DNA from: Candidatus Poribacteria bacterium | Lineage (GTDB): Bacteria; Poribacteria; WGA-4E; WGA-3G | DNA: 64,000 bases | Direction: 5' to 3' | Assembly: GCA_022827185.1 (NCBI GenBank) | Contig: JAJDTM010000057.1 | Span: forward strand, 233,151-297,150 | Shown: positions 63,697 to 64,000 of the stretch, piece by piece | Layout of the letters: every line of letters begins with the position of its first letter | Position numbering within the stretch: position 1 is the first letter of the stretch | Translations under genes and position numbers: made by a program | The notes under the pieces: generated by a model | What the model was told of the DNA's origin: nothing | Seen by the model: only the letters and a program-made list of their open reading frames with translations | Databases searched by the model: none

Positions 63697-63725
63697 TTGA
63701 CATTCTAATCAAATTGTGGTTTAAT
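63697..63725 (+). promoter_or_regulatory. Sigma-70-type promoter of tnpB
   Basis: TTGACA at 63697-63702, 17-base spacer ending AAATTGTGG, TTTAAT at 63720-63725. The end of the spacer matches that of promoter P2 at 4473. Confidence 0.7.
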
Positions 63726-63739
63726 ATATATATCACACT

Positions 63740-63793
63740 GGCAGACATATAGAGTGTAATCGCAAGGTTACGTGTCTGCCTACCCACTCTATA
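63740..63793 (+). promoter_or_regulatory. Potential H-type pseudoknot in the tnpB leader
   Basis: GGCAGACA (63740-63747) pairs perfectly with TGTCTGCC (63773-63780). TATAGAGTG (63748-63756), which lies inside that loop, pairs perfectly with CACTCTATA (63785-63793), which lies outside it. The two stems therefore interlock or exclude each other. An AGGGG ribosome site follows directly and the ATG is 15 bases after the second stem, so translation control is possible. Confidence 0.6.
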
Positions 63794-63808
63794 GGGGTTA
63801 AAAGTGTA

Positions 63809-64000
63809 ATGTGTGATCGCCGAATGAAAATGACCTTTAAGTTTCGTGTGAAGCCTACGAAAACAGAGGAACAGTGGCTTTATGCGGAGTTGCGCCACCA
63901 GAAGCAGTTGCAGAACTATATGCTCCAGATGCGGAATCAGATGTGGGAGTATGGTAGTGTTTCTGTATCGATGTATGACCAGATTAACCATCTCAAGGCC
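63809..64000 (+). CDS. tnpB: TnpB-like protein, N-terminal part (runs off the window)
   Basis: The frame is open for 64 codons to the window end. MKMTFKFRVKPTKTEEQWLY followed by a helix with QLQNYMLQMRNQ is the N-terminal HTH_OrfB domain of IS200/IS605 TnpB proteins, the RNA-guided ancestors of Cas12. The catalytic RuvC part lies outside the window, so integrity cannot be judged. The start could be the ATG at 63809 or the ATGs at 63824 or 63830. Confidence 0.75.
   Translation, partial: MCDRRMKMTFKFRVKPTKTEEQWLYAELRHQKQLQNYMLQMRNQMWEYGSVSVSMYDQINHLKA

Noticed and set aside
63635..63991. A 118-codon open frame on the minus strand
   Set aside because: It is antisense to the tnpB start and to the promoter and pseudoknot region; composition is not protein-like.

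Overview
The window most resembles a member of Candidatus Poribacteria or a related lineage of the Planctomycetes/Verrucomicrobia neighbourhood. This is inferred from gene content, not from a marker gene. The signs are five FGly-type sulfatases, three phytanoyl-CoA-dioxygenase (PhyH) proteins, Gfo/Idh/MocA and zinc alcohol dehydrogenases, a FlgD-like surface-protein C-terminus beside a PorV-like protein, ECF sigma factors fused to WD40 propellers, and many small palindromic repeats. No rRNA, tRNA or CRISPR array was seen.

Layout. 1-4233: end of a haem pathway (hemH, hemG), a five-haem cytochrome c, and a convergent PhyH gene. 4234-13961: a surface/export cluster led by two near-consensus promoters: a 2330-residue secreted protein with a 17-unit GTDP repeat and a FlgD-like C-terminus, a PorV/UPF0164-like outer-membrane protein, a LysM coiled-coil membrane protein, and a terminator. 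14034-23424: an AccA-like protein, two CDP-alcohol phosphatidyltransferases, a TauE/SafE permease, a MetE-like protein, a lipoprotein, a PhyH protein, a MazG-like pyrophosphohydrolase and a TPR/transglutaminase lipoprotein. 23604-32766: four sulfatases (two are a tandem duplicate), a lactonase-type propeller, a PhyH protein and a DUF433/DUF5615 toxin-antitoxin pair whose toxin looks frameshifted. 32805-36865: three paralogues fusing an RDD membrane domain to a PspA/IM30 coiled coil, plus a small unknown gene. 36991-46162: sugar-type oxidoreductases, a ThuA-like protein, a fifth sulfatase, and an IsrB element (RuvC nuclease without HNH, plus upstream omegaRNA) that has split a small antitoxin-like gene.

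46543-60370 is the most unusual part. Four consecutive genes on the minus strand each encode a complete ECF sigma factor (regions 2 and 4), one transmembrane helix and a large predicted extracytoplasmic module. The modules are WD40; a two-part domain plus alpha/beta hydrolase; WD40; and an RseB/LolA-like domain plus 14 WD40 repeats. All four are preceded by the same ECF-type promoter (best copy TGAAAC-N17-CGTC), which suggests auto- and cross-regulation. The window closes with another DUF433 antitoxin and toxin remnant, two secreted or lipid-anchored proteins, a remnant of a propeller lipoprotein, and the 5' end of a tnpB gene preceded by a potential RNA pseudoknot.

At least six copies of a short element with terminal inverted repeats close to AGGACTTACGCA, and two copies of a second palindromic repeat, lie between genes. 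All functional statements rest on motifs read by eye; no database search was possible.
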